Shown: positions 47,380 through 55,845 of the stretch, in pieces
Position numbering within the stretch: the first letter of the stretch is position 1
Layout: each line of letters starts with the position of its first letter
Assembly: GCF_014268595.2 (NCBI RefSeq)
Contig: NZ_CP077091.1
Span: 766,501 to 830,500, forward strand
DNA from: Pseudomonas hamedanensis
GTDB lineage: Bacteria > Pseudomonadota > Gammaproteobacteria > Pseudomonadales > Pseudomonadaceae
Length of the DNA: 64,000 nt
Direction: 5' to 3'
Notes under the pieces: model-generated
Seen by the model: the letters and a program-made list of their open reading frames with translations, nothing else
The model's database searches: none
Told to the model about the DNA's origin: nothing
Program-made: the position numbers and the translations under genes

Positions 47380-49005
47380 ATGTCCCTGCGTAATCTGAAT
47401 ATCGCGCCCCGTGCGTTCCTCGGTTTTGCCTTTATCGCCTTGCTGGTGATTGTTCTTGGCGTGTTCGCCGTCAGTCGCATGACGGTCATTCGTCAGGCTT
47501 CGATCGACATGGACACCAACCAGTTGCCAAGCGTGACTCACCTCAGCGTGGTCACGGAAAACGTCCTGCGCATGCGCATTCTCTCGTTCCGTGTGCTGGT
47601 CAATCGCGAACCCGCCAGCCTGCAAGAGGCGCAAACCCGCATCGCTGTGCTGGTCGACAAGGTGCGCAAAGCTCAGGCCAGCTACGCTGCGTTGCCGGCA
47701 GGTCCTGAAGAGCGCGCGGTCTTCCAGGCGTTTTCGACCACGCTCGACAATTACCTGCAAGCGCAGAACCAGATGCTTGAGCTGTCGCGCCAGGGCGATC
47801 TCGAAGCGCTGCGTGCGTTGATCAACACGCGCATAAAGGAAGGCACCGATCAGATGGGCGAGCAGCTCAACAAGCTGATCGGCATGAACACGGCCGGGGC
47901 CAGAGCGGCGGCGACACACGCCGGTGAAAACTATGACAGCGCCATCACCGGGATCATCATCGTTGCCGTGATAGCGGCGCTGGCCACGGTGTTGCTCGCC
48001 TGGTTACTGACCCGCAGCATCGTTACACCGCTTAACCGCGCCGTGCAGGCCGCGCAAACCATTGCCGGTGGCGACCTGAGCAAAGCCATCGAGATCGACG
48101 GCAAGGACGAACCGGCGCGTCTGCTGGAAGCCTTGGCCGCGATGCAAACCAATTTGCGTAAAACCATCGAACAGATTGCCGGTTCCGCTACACAACTGGG
48201 CGCCGCCGCCGAAGAGCTCAGCGCTGTCACCGAAGAAGCCTCGCGCGGCTTGCAGCAACAGAACAATGAAATCGAACAAGCCGCCACCGCCGTCAACGAG
48301 ATGACCGCCGCCGTCGAGGAAGTCGCACGCAATGCCGTGTCCACTTCCGAAGCGTCGAACCAGTCGACTCAAGCCGCCCGCGAAGGCCGCGATCAAGTAG
48401 TGAAAACCGTCGACGCGATCCAGACCATGACCCACGACGTGCAAAACACCGCGCAAATGATCGAAGGCCTCGCCGCGCAAGGTCGTGACATCGGCAAGGT
48501 GCTGGACGTGATTCGCGCCATCGCCGAACAGACCAACCTGCTGGCGCTCAACGCCGCCATTGAAGCCGCCCGCGCGGGTGAGGCCGGGCGTGGTTTCGCC
48601 GTGGTCGCCGACGAAGTGCGGGCCCTGGCCCATCGCACTGCGCAATCGACCCAGGAAATCGAGAAAATGGTCGCCGGCATTCAGAACGGCACCGGCGAAG
48701 CGGTTTCGTCGATGCAGCAAAGCAACCAGCGCACCCAGTCCACTCTGGAAATGGCCCGCGCTGCCGGTGTGGCGCTGGAGCAAATCACTCATTCGATCCA
48801 CCTGATCAACGAACGCAACCTGGTCATTGCCAGCGCGTCGGAAGAACAGGCGCAAGTGTCGCGGGAAGTCGATCGCAACCTGGTCAATATCCGCGACCTC
48901 GCCACGCAATCCGCCGCCGGCGCCAACCAGACCAGCGCCGCGACCCACGAGCTGTCGCGACTGGCGGTGGATTTGAACGCCATGGTGGCGCGTTTCGTGA
49001 TTTGA
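47380..49005 (+). CDS. Methyl-accepting chemotaxis protein
   Basis: A 541-aa transmembrane chemoreceptor: TM1 about 10-30, a periplasmic four-helix-bundle sensor about 31-187, TM2 about 188-210, HAMP about 211-263, and a cytoplasmic signalling domain with the hairpin tip [23 protein letters not shown] near 385. There is no obvious C-terminal CheR-docking pentapeptide. The ligand is not predictable. The 177-bp region upstream must hold its promoter. Confidence 0.93.
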   Translation: MSLRNLNIAPRAFLGFAFIALLVIVLGVFAVSRMTVIRQASIDMDTNQLPSVTHLSVVTENVLRMRILSFRVLVNREPASLQEAQTRIAVLVDKVRKAQASYAALPAGPEERAVFQAFSTTLDNYLQAQNQMLELSRQGDLEALRALINTRIKEGTDQMGEQLNKLIGMNTAGARAAATHAGENYDSAITGIIIVAVIAALATVLLAWLLTRSIVTPLNRAVQAAQTIAGGDLSKAIEIDGKDEPARLLEALAAMQTNLRKTIEQIAGSATQLGAAAEELSAVTEEASRGLQQQNNEIEQAATAVNEMTAAVEEVARNAVSTSEASNQSTQAAREGRDQVVKTVDAIQTMTHDVQNTAQMIEGLAAQGRDIGKVLDVIRAIAEQTNLLALNAAIEAARAGEAGRGFAVVADEVRALAHRTAQSTQEIEKMVAGIQNGTGEAVSSMQQSNQRTQSTLEMARAAGVALEQITHSIHLINERNLVIASASEEQAQVSREVDRNLVNIRDLATQSAAGANQTSAATHELSRLAVDLNAMVARFVI

Positions 49006-49046
49006 GATACGGTGAAGGCTGGAAACCGCGCAATCAGGAGACGTAC

Positions 49047-50234
49047 ATGCGCTATTCAGCCTTGACCCAACGAATCGCCGGGGAGGGTGCCGCGGCCTGG
49101 CAGATTCACGACCGAGCGCTGGAACTGCGCGCCGAAGGTGTCGACGTTTTGTTGCTCAGCGTGGGCGATCCGGATTTCGACACGCCGTTGCCGATTGTGC
49201 ATGGCGCCATCGACAGCCTGTTGGCCGGCGATACGCACTATGCCGACATTCGTGGCCGGCTCGAGCTGCGCAGGCTGATTGCCGAGCGCCATTGCCAGCG
49301 CAGCGGTCAGCGCGTTGATCCGGACCAGGTGATTGTCCTGCCCGGCGCGCAATGCGCGGTGTATTCGGTGGCGCAGTGTCTGCTCGATCCGGGCGACGAA
49401 GTGATCGTTGCCGAACCGATGTACGTCACTTACGAGGGCGTGTTTGGCGCTTGCGGGGCCACGGTGATTGCGGTGCCGGTGCGGCCGGAAAACGCTTTTC
49501 GCGTCGACCCTGTAGATGTTGCCGCGCGAATCACATCAAAGACCCGCGCCATACTGCTCTACAGTCCGAACAACCCCAGTGGCGCAAGTCTGTCACTGCC
49601 GATCTGGCAGGCACTGGGTGCACTGTGCATTCGTCACGATTTGTGGCTGATCAGCGACGAGGTCTACAGCGAGCTTTTATATGAAGGCCAACACATCAGC
49701 CCGGCGAGCCTGCCGGGCATGGCCGAACGCACGGCGACGATCAACAGCCTGTCGAAATCCCATGCGATGACCGGTTGGCGCATCGGCTGGATGATCGGGC
49801 CGAAACCGTTGGCTGAGCATTTGGTGAACCTGTCGCTGAGCATGCTGTTCGGTCTGCCCGATTTTGTGCAAAAGGCTGCGCAGGTTGCCTTGGAGAGTGA
49901 CTTGCCCGAAGTGGCGCAGATGCGTGAGGAGTACCGCTTGCGCCGGGATCTTGTGTGCGAGCGTTTGCGCGATTGCCCGGGGCTGCGGCCGATTCGTCCG
50001 GATGGCGGCATGTTCGTCATGGTCGATGTCCGCCAGACCGGCCTCGGCGCCCAGGCGTTTGCCGAGCAGTTGCTGGAAGGCTATGGCGTGTCGGTGCTTG
50101 CCGGCGAAGCATTCGGGCCGAGCGCGGCGGGGCACATTCGGATCGGGCTGGTGGTGGATCGGGTCAAACTGGCGGATGCCTGCGCGAGGATTGCGTTGTG
50201 TGCGGTGCAGCTGTTGCAAGCGCGTAGTGCCTGA
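49047..50234 (+). CDS. aruH: Arginine--pyruvate transaminase AruH-like aminotransferase
   Basis: A 395-aa fold-type I PLP aminotransferase. The N-terminus MRYSALTQRIAGEGAAAWQI and LLLSVGDPDFDTP closely recall P. aeruginosa AruH. The PLP Lys is in SLSKSHAMTGWRIGW near 236, with SPNNPSG near 174 and SDEVYSELL near 208. AruH transfers the alpha-amino group of L-arginine to pyruvate. The start at 49047 has AGGAG upstream. aruI, which normally follows, is absent; an IS element sits directly downstream. A different amino-acid substrate is possible. Confidence 0.8.
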   Translation: MRYSALTQRIAGEGAAAWQIHDRALELRAEGVDVLLLSVGDPDFDTPLPIVHGAIDSLLAGDTHYADIRGRLELRRLIAERHCQRSGQRVDPDQVIVLPGAQCAVYSVAQCLLDPGDEVIVAEPMYVTYEGVFGACGATVIAVPVRPENAFRVDPVDVAARITSKTRAILLYSPNNPSGASLSLPIWQALGALCIRHDLWLISDEVYSELLYEGQHISPASLPGMAERTATINSLSKSHAMTGWRIGWMIGPKPLAEHLVNLSLSMLFGLPDFVQKAAQVALESDLPEVAQMREEYRLRRDLVCERLRDCPGLRPIRPDGGMFVMVDVRQTGLGAQAFAEQLLEGYGVSVLAGEAFGPSAAGHIRIGLVVDRVKLADACARIALCAVQLLQARSA

Positions 50235-50257
50235 AAAATTTGTATTGTTTGATCCGG

Positions 50258-50278
50258 CCCTTCGCGAGCAAGCCCGCT
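50258..50278. repeat. Left part of a REP split by the IS110 element
   Basis: The inverse arm runs to CTTCGCGAGCAAGCCCGCT and stops there. Its missing end, CCCACAGG, appears on the far side of the IS at 51447 onwards (with a shared CT). Confidence 0.85.
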
Positions 50279-50294
50279 TGTATGGTTAGACTTG

Positions 50295-50380
50295 AAGGGG
50301 TGGTGGGACGAACAGTTCGCATCTGACTGCTGTAACAGTACAGACCGTGGGAGACCTCGCCCCACCCCTTCCACCAAAAG
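50295..50380 (+). ncRNA. Candidate bridge RNA (seekRNA) target loop of the IS110 element
   Basis: In the transposase leader AAGGGGTGG (50295) pairs perfectly with CCACCCCTT (50362), enclosing 58 nt. On the 3' side of this loop is GTGGGAG (50347-50353), the exact complement of the target bases CTCCCAC across the right insertion junction. IS110 elements are known to use a leader RNA whose loops pair with target and donor. Full extent and the second loop are not resolved. Confidence 0.4.
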
Positions 50381-50480
50381 CGCCGATAGAGAATGCTTCG
50401 TTCAAGCGACGATAGAAACAAGCCTGCGCCTCTGGGTGAAACCCCTACAAGCTGTAAAACCTTAGCGTGGAGAAGTGCCA

Positions 50481-51431
50481 GTGGCAATGCGCGTGTCGAA
50501 GGCAATCGTGGGCGTGGACGTCGCCAAAGCTGAACTCGTTATTTATTTAGCAGATCCAGATCTGCTCACCTCGATAACCAATGAAAAGCTGGCCATAAAG
50601 CGCTGGCTTAAAACATTGGCGGGGCCCACTGCGATAGCTGTTGAGGCGACAAATATTTATCACGTCGACTTGGTTGAGTTGGCTCATGAGTCAGGTCACG
50701 ACGTCTACATCATCGACGGTTTTCAACTAAGTAATTATCGTAAAAGTATCGGTGGTCGCAGTAAAACGGACGCATCTGACGCCCGTCTTCTCGCCCGTTT
50801 TTTAAAAAACGAAGGTGAGGATCTGCGACCTTGGACCCCACCTCCGGCAGTCTACGGCAAGCTGCAAAGCCTTCTACGACGCAGAGCTTCGCTGATACGG
50901 GCCAAAACCAGCCTGACCCAGAGCTGGGCAAATGACGCCAGTTTGAAAGGCGTGTTCGCAACTTTCATAAAGTCTATAGAACGGCTGGATTTACTTGTTC
51001 AGAAAAAACTCAAGGAAGTCTTGCGCGAAGCTGGTTTGCTGGAAGAGGTTGCCAGATGCCAAGCCATCGAAGGTATAGGTTTTCTAACTGCAACTGCTTT
51101 GGTCATGGCATACAACCGAGGCGACTTTACCAGCGGGGACTCTTATATAGCGTTCTTAGGCATGGACCTGAGAGTGAGTGACTCGGGTCAAAAAAATGGC
51201 CGTAGATATTTAACCAAGCGAGGATGCTCGGAGGTACGTCGATTACTGCATAACGCCGCCATGTCAGCCTGCCGATCAAATGCCTGGAAAGAGTTCTACA
51301 ACCATCATCTCAGTTGCGGAAAAGCGACTACACAGGTGCTGGTGATGCTCGGCCGTAAACTTGCTCGAATAGCGTTCGCCCTGATGAAAAACCAGAGCGA
51401 ATACCAATCGAAAGGGGGAGTTATGGCTTGA
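50481..51431 (+). CDS. IS110-family transposase (DEDD recombinase)
   Basis: About 316 aa from a GTG at 50481, which has GGAG eight bases upstream; an ATG at 50487 is the alternative. The N-terminal DEDD RuvC-like domain shows IVGVDVAKAEL, AVEATNIYH and GRSKTDASDARLLARFL. The C-terminal Transposase_20 domain has AIEGIGFLTATALVMA and the putative catalytic Ser in LHNAAMSACR. Intact and probably active. Its codon use is more AT-rich than neighbouring genes, consistent with transfer. Confidence 0.94.
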   Translation: MAMRVSKAIVGVDVAKAELVIYLADPDLLTSITNEKLAIKRWLKTLAGPTAIAVEATNIYHVDLVELAHESGHDVYIIDGFQLSNYRKSIGGRSKTDASDARLLARFLKNEGEDLRPWTPPPAVYGKLQSLLRRRASLIRAKTSLTQSWANDASLKGVFATFIKSIERLDLLVQKKLKEVLREAGLLEEVARCQAIEGIGFLTATALVMAYNRGDFTSGDSYIAFLGMDLRVSDSGQKNGRRYLTKRGCSEVRRLLHNAAMSACRSNAWKEFYNHHLSCGKATTQVLVMLGRKLARIAFALMKNQSEYQSKGGVMA

Positions 51432-51446
51432 TGACAACCATAGAAT

Positions 51447-51536
51447 CTCCCACAGGTGACCGCATTCCAAGGTGCGGGCTTGCTCCCACAGTTGAAATGC
51501 ATTCCCCTGTGGGAGCGAGCTTGCTCGCGAAGGCGG
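51447..51536. repeat. Right part of the split REP and its partner arm
   Basis: CTCCCACAGG completes the REP interrupted by the IS. Further on are a partial GCGGGCTTGCTCCCAC and a complete forward arm GTGGGAGCGAGCTTGCTCGC, so the IS sits inside a former REPIN. Confidence 0.85.
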
Positions 51537-51556
51537 TTTAGCAGACGCCGAAAGCC

Positions 51557-52534
51557 TCAGCCCTGCCAAGCGGTGGGATTCACCAGATTCGCCGGCCTTT
51601 CCCCACCCAGCGCCGCCAGCAGATTCTCCACCGCACACCGCGCCATCGCCTCACGCGTCTCATGCGTTGCCGAGCCCATATGCGGCGTCGCCACCACATT
51701 ACTCAACTGCAACAACGGCGAGTCATGGTTCAGCGGCTCGCGCTCAAACACATCCAGCCCCGCCGCGCGAATGCGCTTGTTGGCCAAGGCATCGATCATC
51801 GCCGCTTCATCGACTACTTTACCGCGCGAGATATTGATGAAAATGCTCTCCGGTCGCATCAGCGCAAACTGCTCGGCGCCGATCAGTCGTTCAGTCTGCG
51901 CCGTCAATGGCAAGGTCAGGCAAATGAAATCGGCCTGCTTGAGCAAATCCTCGAGGCTGCGATATTGCGCGTCGAAACGTTCCTCGACCGCCGGTTTGCG
52001 CGACTGGCTGTGGTAGATCACCGGCATGCCGAAGCCGAAATGCCCACGCTGGGCCAGGGCCTCGCCGATGCGGCCCATGCCGATGATGCCCAGCGTCTTG
52101 CCGTGCACGTCGGTGCCGAAATGCGCCGGGCCGATGTTGCGACTCCATTGCCCGCCACGCACCATGTTGGCCAGTTCGACCACACGCCGGGCAGCGGCGA
52201 GGATCAGGGCGAAACCGGTGTCGGCGGTGGTTTCGGTGAGCACATCAGGAGTATTGGTGAGCAGGACGTTGCGTCGGCTCAGGTAATCGATGTCGTAGTT
52301 GTCGACACCTACCGAGACGCTGGCAATCGCCTCCAGTTGCGGCGCGAGATCCAGCAGCGCCGCATCGAGTTTCAGGCTGGCGCCGAGCAAACCGTGGGCG
52401 CGGGGCAGGGCATCGCGAAGTTGCATGAGGCCGTCGGCGTCGAGGCTTTCGATCAGCGTCACGTCAAACTGCTCTTGCAGCCGCACCATCAGCGCTGGCG
52501 AGAGTTTCTTGTACAGCACGATGTGTTTTTTCAT
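51557..52534 (-). CDS. kguD: 2-ketogluconate-6-phosphate reductase KguD
   Basis: A 325-aa D-isomer-specific 2-hydroxyacid dehydrogenase. NAD(P) motif LGIIGMGRIGEALAQRG near residue 147, substrate Arg in INISRGKVVDE near 231, and catalytic Glu and His in VFEREPLNHDSPLL and ATPHMGSATHETR. It is last in kguE-kguK-kguT-kguD, where it reduces 2-keto-6-phosphogluconate to 6-phosphogluconate. GhrB/TkrA-type activity is the alternative reading; the operon decides. Confidence 0.92.
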   Translation of the reverse strand: MKKHIVLYKKLSPALMVRLQEQFDVTLIESLDADGLMQLRDALPRAHGLLGASLKLDAALLDLAPQLEAIASVSVGVDNYDIDYLSRRNVLLTNTPDVLTETTADTGFALILAAARRVVELANMVRGGQWSRNIGPAHFGTDVHGKTLGIIGMGRIGEALAQRGHFGFGMPVIYHSQSRKPAVEERFDAQYRSLEDLLKQADFICLTLPLTAQTERLIGAEQFALMRPESIFINISRGKVVDEAAMIDALANKRIRAAGLDVFEREPLNHDSPLLQLSNVVATPHMGSATHETREAMARCAVENLLAALGGERPANLVNPTAWQG

Positions 52535-52545
52535 GGCAAATCCCT

Positions 52546-53844
52546 TCAGGAGTGCGCCGGCACGCGCGGCGTGGCGACGGCTTTGGCGACGACGCGATCA
52601 CTGGCGCCGGGCTTGAGAAAAATGGTCAGCACCACCGACAGCAATAACGCGCCGCTCATCAACAGATACGACGCGCCAGGCGAACCGGTGGAGCTGTTCA
52701 GGTAGCCGACCAGATACGAACCGCCGAAAGAGCCGAGCGCGCCCATGCTGTTGATCAGCGCCATCGCGCCGCCGGCGACGTTGGCCGGCAGGATTTCCGG
52801 GACAATGGCAAAGAATGGCCCGTACGGCGCGTACATGCAGGCGCCAGCAATCACGAGCAGCGTGTACGACAACCAGAAATGTTCGGCACCGAGCGCGTAA
52901 GAACCGTAAAACGCGATCGAAGCAATCAACAGTGGCGGCCAGACGAAGCGCTTACGCTTCTGTAATTTATCCGAACCCCACGACACCGCGAGCATGCCGA
53001 TCACCGCCGCCAGATACGGCAGCGCCGACAGCCAGCCGGCCTCGATCATGTCCATTTGCGCGCCGGCTTTAAGGATCGACGGCAGCCACAGGACGAAACC
53101 GTAAACGCCGATGCTCCAGCAGAAAAACTGCAGGGCCAGAATGATCACCTTTGGCGAACGGAACGCCTCGGCGTAATTCTTCACCGCTTTGATCCCGACC
53201 TGCTCAGCGGCAAGGGCGCTTTCCAGGTCTTGTTTTTCCTGCTCATTGAGCCACTTGGCCTGGGCTGGACGATCATCGGCCAGACGCCACCAGATAAACG
53301 CCCAGAACACCGCTGGCAAGCCTTCGATGATGAACATCCAGCGCCAGCTGAAATGCTGCACCAGATACCCCGAAACCACGGACATCCACAGCATGGTCAC
53401 CGGGTTGCCGAGGATCAGAAAAGTGTTGGCGCGCGAGCGTTCGGCGCGGGTAAACCAATGACACAGGTAGACCAGCATGGCCGGCATCACCGCCGCTTCG
53501 ACCACGCCGAGCATGAAGCGAATGACGATCAACCAGTAGGCGTTGGACACCACGCCGGTCAACGTGGCGAGACCGCCCCAGAGAATCAGGCTGACGAAGA
53601 TCAGCTTCTTCACGCTGTGCTTTTGCGCGTAGATCGCCCCCGGCACCTGAAAGAAAAAGTAACCGAGAAAGAACAGCGCCCCGAGCAGCGAGGACAGGCC
53701 CGGAGTGATCATCAAGTCTTCGGCCATGCCGGACGCGGCGGCAAAACCGTAATTGGCGCGATCCAGATACGCCAGGCTGTAGGTGATGAACACAATGGGC
53801 ATGATGTACCACCAGCGGCGGGTGGCAAGGGTTGCGGTTTTCAT
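52546..53844 (-). CDS. kguT: 2-ketogluconate transporter KguT (MFS)
   Basis: A 432-aa MFS permease of the ACS family, 12 TM segments, with TYSLAYLDRANYGFAAASG after the first helix and GVVEAAVMPAMLVYLCHWF near 117. It lies 11 bp upstream of kguD and 56 bp after kguK. It imports 2-ketogluconate, made in the periplasm, across the inner membrane. It is related to the MFS protein at 43.2-44.6 kb. Confidence 0.92.
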   Translation of the reverse strand: MKTATLATRRWWYIMPIVFITYSLAYLDRANYGFAAASGMAEDLMITPGLSSLLGALFFLGYFFFQVPGAIYAQKHSVKKLIFVSLILWGGLATLTGVVSNAYWLIVIRFMLGVVEAAVMPAMLVYLCHWFTRAERSRANTFLILGNPVTMLWMSVVSGYLVQHFSWRWMFIIEGLPAVFWAFIWWRLADDRPAQAKWLNEQEKQDLESALAAEQVGIKAVKNYAEAFRSPKVIILALQFFCWSIGVYGFVLWLPSILKAGAQMDMIEAGWLSALPYLAAVIGMLAVSWGSDKLQKRKRFVWPPLLIASIAFYGSYALGAEHFWLSYTLLVIAGACMYAPYGPFFAIVPEILPANVAGGAMALINSMGALGSFGGSYLVGYLNSSTGSPGASYLLMSGALLLSVVLTIFLKPGASDRVVAKAVATPRVPAHS

Positions 53845-53900
53845 GGTGTGACTCCTGAGCTTGTTGTTTTTGTCGCAGCAGGTTCAATGATTTACGGTGG

Positions 53901-54920
53901 CTATGCGGGCCTCTTCGCGAGCAGGCTCGCTCCCACAGGGGAGTGCATTTCAAATGTAGGAGCGAGCCTGCTCGCGAAGGCGGCCTCAAATTCAACGGAT
54001 AACTCCAGACGGGTCGGCAACCCTTCCATATCCCCGCGACTCTGCACCGCGCGACTGCCAATCCAGTTCGCTCGCTGCACCGCCTCGGCAAAGCTCTGGT
54101 GTTCCAGCAGGGCGCTGATCATCCCCACCGCGAAGCCGTCACCGGCGCCCACCGTATCGACGACGTTGGTCACCGGCACACCCGCGACAAAGCCCTGATC
54201 CAGATGCGTGCGGTAATAGGCGCCCTCCGGCCCGAGCTTGATCGCTACCGCCTCGGCACCCTGGTCCAGATAAAACGCGGCAATGTCCGCCGGGTCGTCG
54301 AAACCGGTGAGCAAACGGCCTTCACTCAATCCCGGCAGCACCCAATGGGCGAGCGCGGCGAGACGGTTGATCTCGCAGATCATCTCGCCTTCACTGGCCC
54401 ACAGGCTCGGGCGCAGATTGGGGTCGAACGACACGCTGCGCCCGGCGTTGCGCATCCGAGTCATCAGTTCAAACGACATTTCCCGTGCCGACGCCGACAG
54501 TGCGGGCGGAATCCCCGTGGCGTGCAAATGGCGGGCGTTAAGTAGCGATGGTGTGATCGATTGCGGCGACAGATGACTGGCTGCCGAACCGCAACGGAAA
54601 TACTCGACCTGCGGGTCGCTGCCATCGTCGTTGCGCGATTTGAACTGGAAACCGGTCGGATGCTGGTTATCGACGTCGACGTGACTGCAATCGAGTCCTT
54701 CGTTGACCAACGTCTCGACCACAAAGCGTCCGAGCGAATCGTTGCCGACCCGGCTCAGCCACGCCACGTTAAAACCCAGGCGTGACAGCCCGATCGCGAC
54801 GTTGCTGTCGGCCCCGGCGATGCGCTTGTGAAAATGCTCGACCGCGGCCAGATCGCCGGTCTGCTCGGCGACCAGCATCGCCATCGTTTCACCGAACGAG
54901 AGAATATCGATCTCAGACAT
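53901..54920 (-). CDS. kguK: 2-ketogluconate kinase KguK with a REPIN-encoded C-terminus
   Basis: A 339-aa PfkB-family kinase phosphorylating 2-ketogluconate. Motifs: [15 protein letters not shown] near residue 35 and the catalytic [18 protein letters not shown] near 256. The start overlaps the end of kguE by 8 bp. The last 27 or so residues ([20 protein letters not shown]...) are translated from a REPIN, and the TAG stop lies just past it. Relatives are about 310-320 aa, so the native stop appears to have been replaced by the repeat. Confidence 0.93.
   Translation of the reverse strand: MSEIDILSFGETMAMLVAEQTGDLAAVEHFHKRIAGADSNVAIGLSRLGFNVAWLSRVGNDSLGRFVVETLVNEGLDCSHVDVDNQHPTGFQFKSRNDDGSDPQVEYFRCGSAASHLSPQSITPSLLNARHLHATGIPPALSASAREMSFELMTRMRNAGRSVSFDPNLRPSLWASEGEMICEINRLAALAHWVLPGLSEGRLLTGFDDPADIAAFYLDQGAEAVAIKLGPEGAYYRTHLDQGFVAGVPVTNVVDTVGAGDGFAVGMISALLEHQSFAEAVQRANWIGSRAVQSRGDMEGLPTRLELSVEFEAAFASRLAPTFEMHSPVGASLLAKRPA
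53912..53983. repeat. REPIN overlapping the 3' end of kguK
   Basis: Arms CTTCGCGAGCAGGCTCGCTCC and GGAGCGAGCCTGCTCGCGAAG pair perfectly with a spacer of about 28 bp. It is read through by kguK and lies between kguK and kguT. Confidence 0.93.
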
Positions 54921-55695
54921 GGGCAGGCTCCAGGCGCGATTGACCGAGGCGGGCGAGGGCGGCGACGTGTTCGCGGGTCAGTTGCACCAGGTCATCGCCC
55001 TGCAGTGGATATTCGGCGGCGCGCATAACGCCTTGGTCCATGTGCCTTAGCAGTTGTTCCCACAGATGCAGGTCGCTGATGGCCGGCGGTACGGCGACCA
55101 GTTTGCCGTCGGCGCGACGGGCCACGGCTTTGCAATGCACATAACCTACGTGACGGCCGAGCGCGCGGGCGGCGCTGGCGGCGGACTGATCCTGCCAGTG
55201 CCAGTTGCCAATATCGAAGGTCATTTTGATCGGCAGATTGTGCTGCTCGACGGCGTCGAAGAAGCGCTGAAACGGCTCGATGCGCCCGCCCTGCAAGGTC
55301 TGATCGTTCTCTACCAGCAGTTGCACGGGGCTGTGTTTGAGCCGCTCGGCCAGCGCTTGCAGATCAGAATTGTCAGTGAAATAACCGAGCGACACCTTCA
55401 GCCATTTCGAACCGAACGCCTGGGCCTGTTGCAGCGCAGTGATCAATTCGGGATTCGGCTGCGCCTGGCCGGCGAGCCACAGTTCGGTGGGCGAGGAATA
55501 AATGCTTTGCAAGCCCTGCGCCTGAGTGGCCTGGGCCAACTGCGCTGGGTCTTCGCGGGTCAGCAGCTCTTCGCGCCATTCGATGCGATTGGCCCCGGCT
55601 GCCGCCAGAATATCGATGAAAGAATCTTGCCCACGCTGGCGCACAAGCTCGGCGCCGTAGCTGGACAGACTGATGGAAACGGCGGGTTTATTCAT
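54913..55695 (-). CDS. kguE: 2-ketogluconate utilisation protein KguE (sugar phosphate isomerase/epimerase family)
   Basis: A 260-aa AP-endonuclease-2-like TIM barrel (xylose isomerase-like superfamily), with [14 protein letters not shown] near 36, [10 protein letters not shown] near 130 and [11 protein letters not shown] near 160. It is first in kguEKTD. Its exact reaction in the pathway is not established. A PtxS operator lies 15 bp upstream of its start. Confidence 0.91.
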   Translation of the reverse strand: MNKPAVSISLSSYGAELVRQRGQDSFIDILAAAGANRIEWREELLTREDPAQLAQATQAQGLQSIYSSPTELWLAGQAQPNPELITALQQAQAFGSKWLKVSLGYFTDNSDLQALAERLKHSPVQLLVENDQTLQGGRIEPFQRFFDAVEQHNLPIKMTFDIGNWHWQDQSAASAARALGRHVGYVHCKAVARRADGKLVAVPPAISDLHLWEQLLRHMDQGVMRAAEYPLQGDDLVQLTREHVAALARLGQSRLEPAHV

Positions 55696-55709
55696 TGTTA
55701 TTGACCTCT

Positions 55710-55723
55710 GAAACCGGTTTCAT
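55710..55723. promoter_or_regulatory. PtxS operator at the kgu promoter
   Basis: TGAAACCGGTTTCA, a perfect 14-bp palindrome identical to the site known for PtxS in P. putida, 15 bp before the kguE start. PtxS should repress the operon until 2-ketogluconate is bound. Confidence 0.93.
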
Positions 55724-55768
55724 TTTTGTTCAAAAAATATCTGATGTTTTGTGTTGTTCTTTTGGGCC

Positions 55769-55841
55769 TCATCGCGAGCAGGCTCACTCCTACATTGGAA
55801 GGCATTTCAAATTGTAGGAGTGAGCCTGCTCGCGATGGCGT
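55769..55841. repeat. REPIN between ptxS and kguE
   Basis: Arms ATCGCGAGCAGGCTCACTCC and GGAGTGAGCCTGCTCGCGAT are perfect complements. It begins just after the ptxS stop and ahead of the kgu operator, so it separates ptxS from kguEKTD transcription. Confidence 0.92.
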
Positions 55842-55845
55842 CATT

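Larger units (their letters stand above)
50279..51446 (+). mobile_element. IS110-family insertion sequence inserted in a REP
   Basis: The element of about 1.17 kb is bounded by interruption of a REP arm: joining bases up to 50278 with those from 51449 restores the REP. A CT dinucleotide flanks both ends, the core expected for IS110-type recombination. Ends share a short inverted TATGGTT (50281 and, inverted, 51436-51442). About 200 bp of non-coding DNA precede the transposase and only about 15 bp follow it, the layout of the IS110 group rather than IS1111. Confidence 0.85.
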
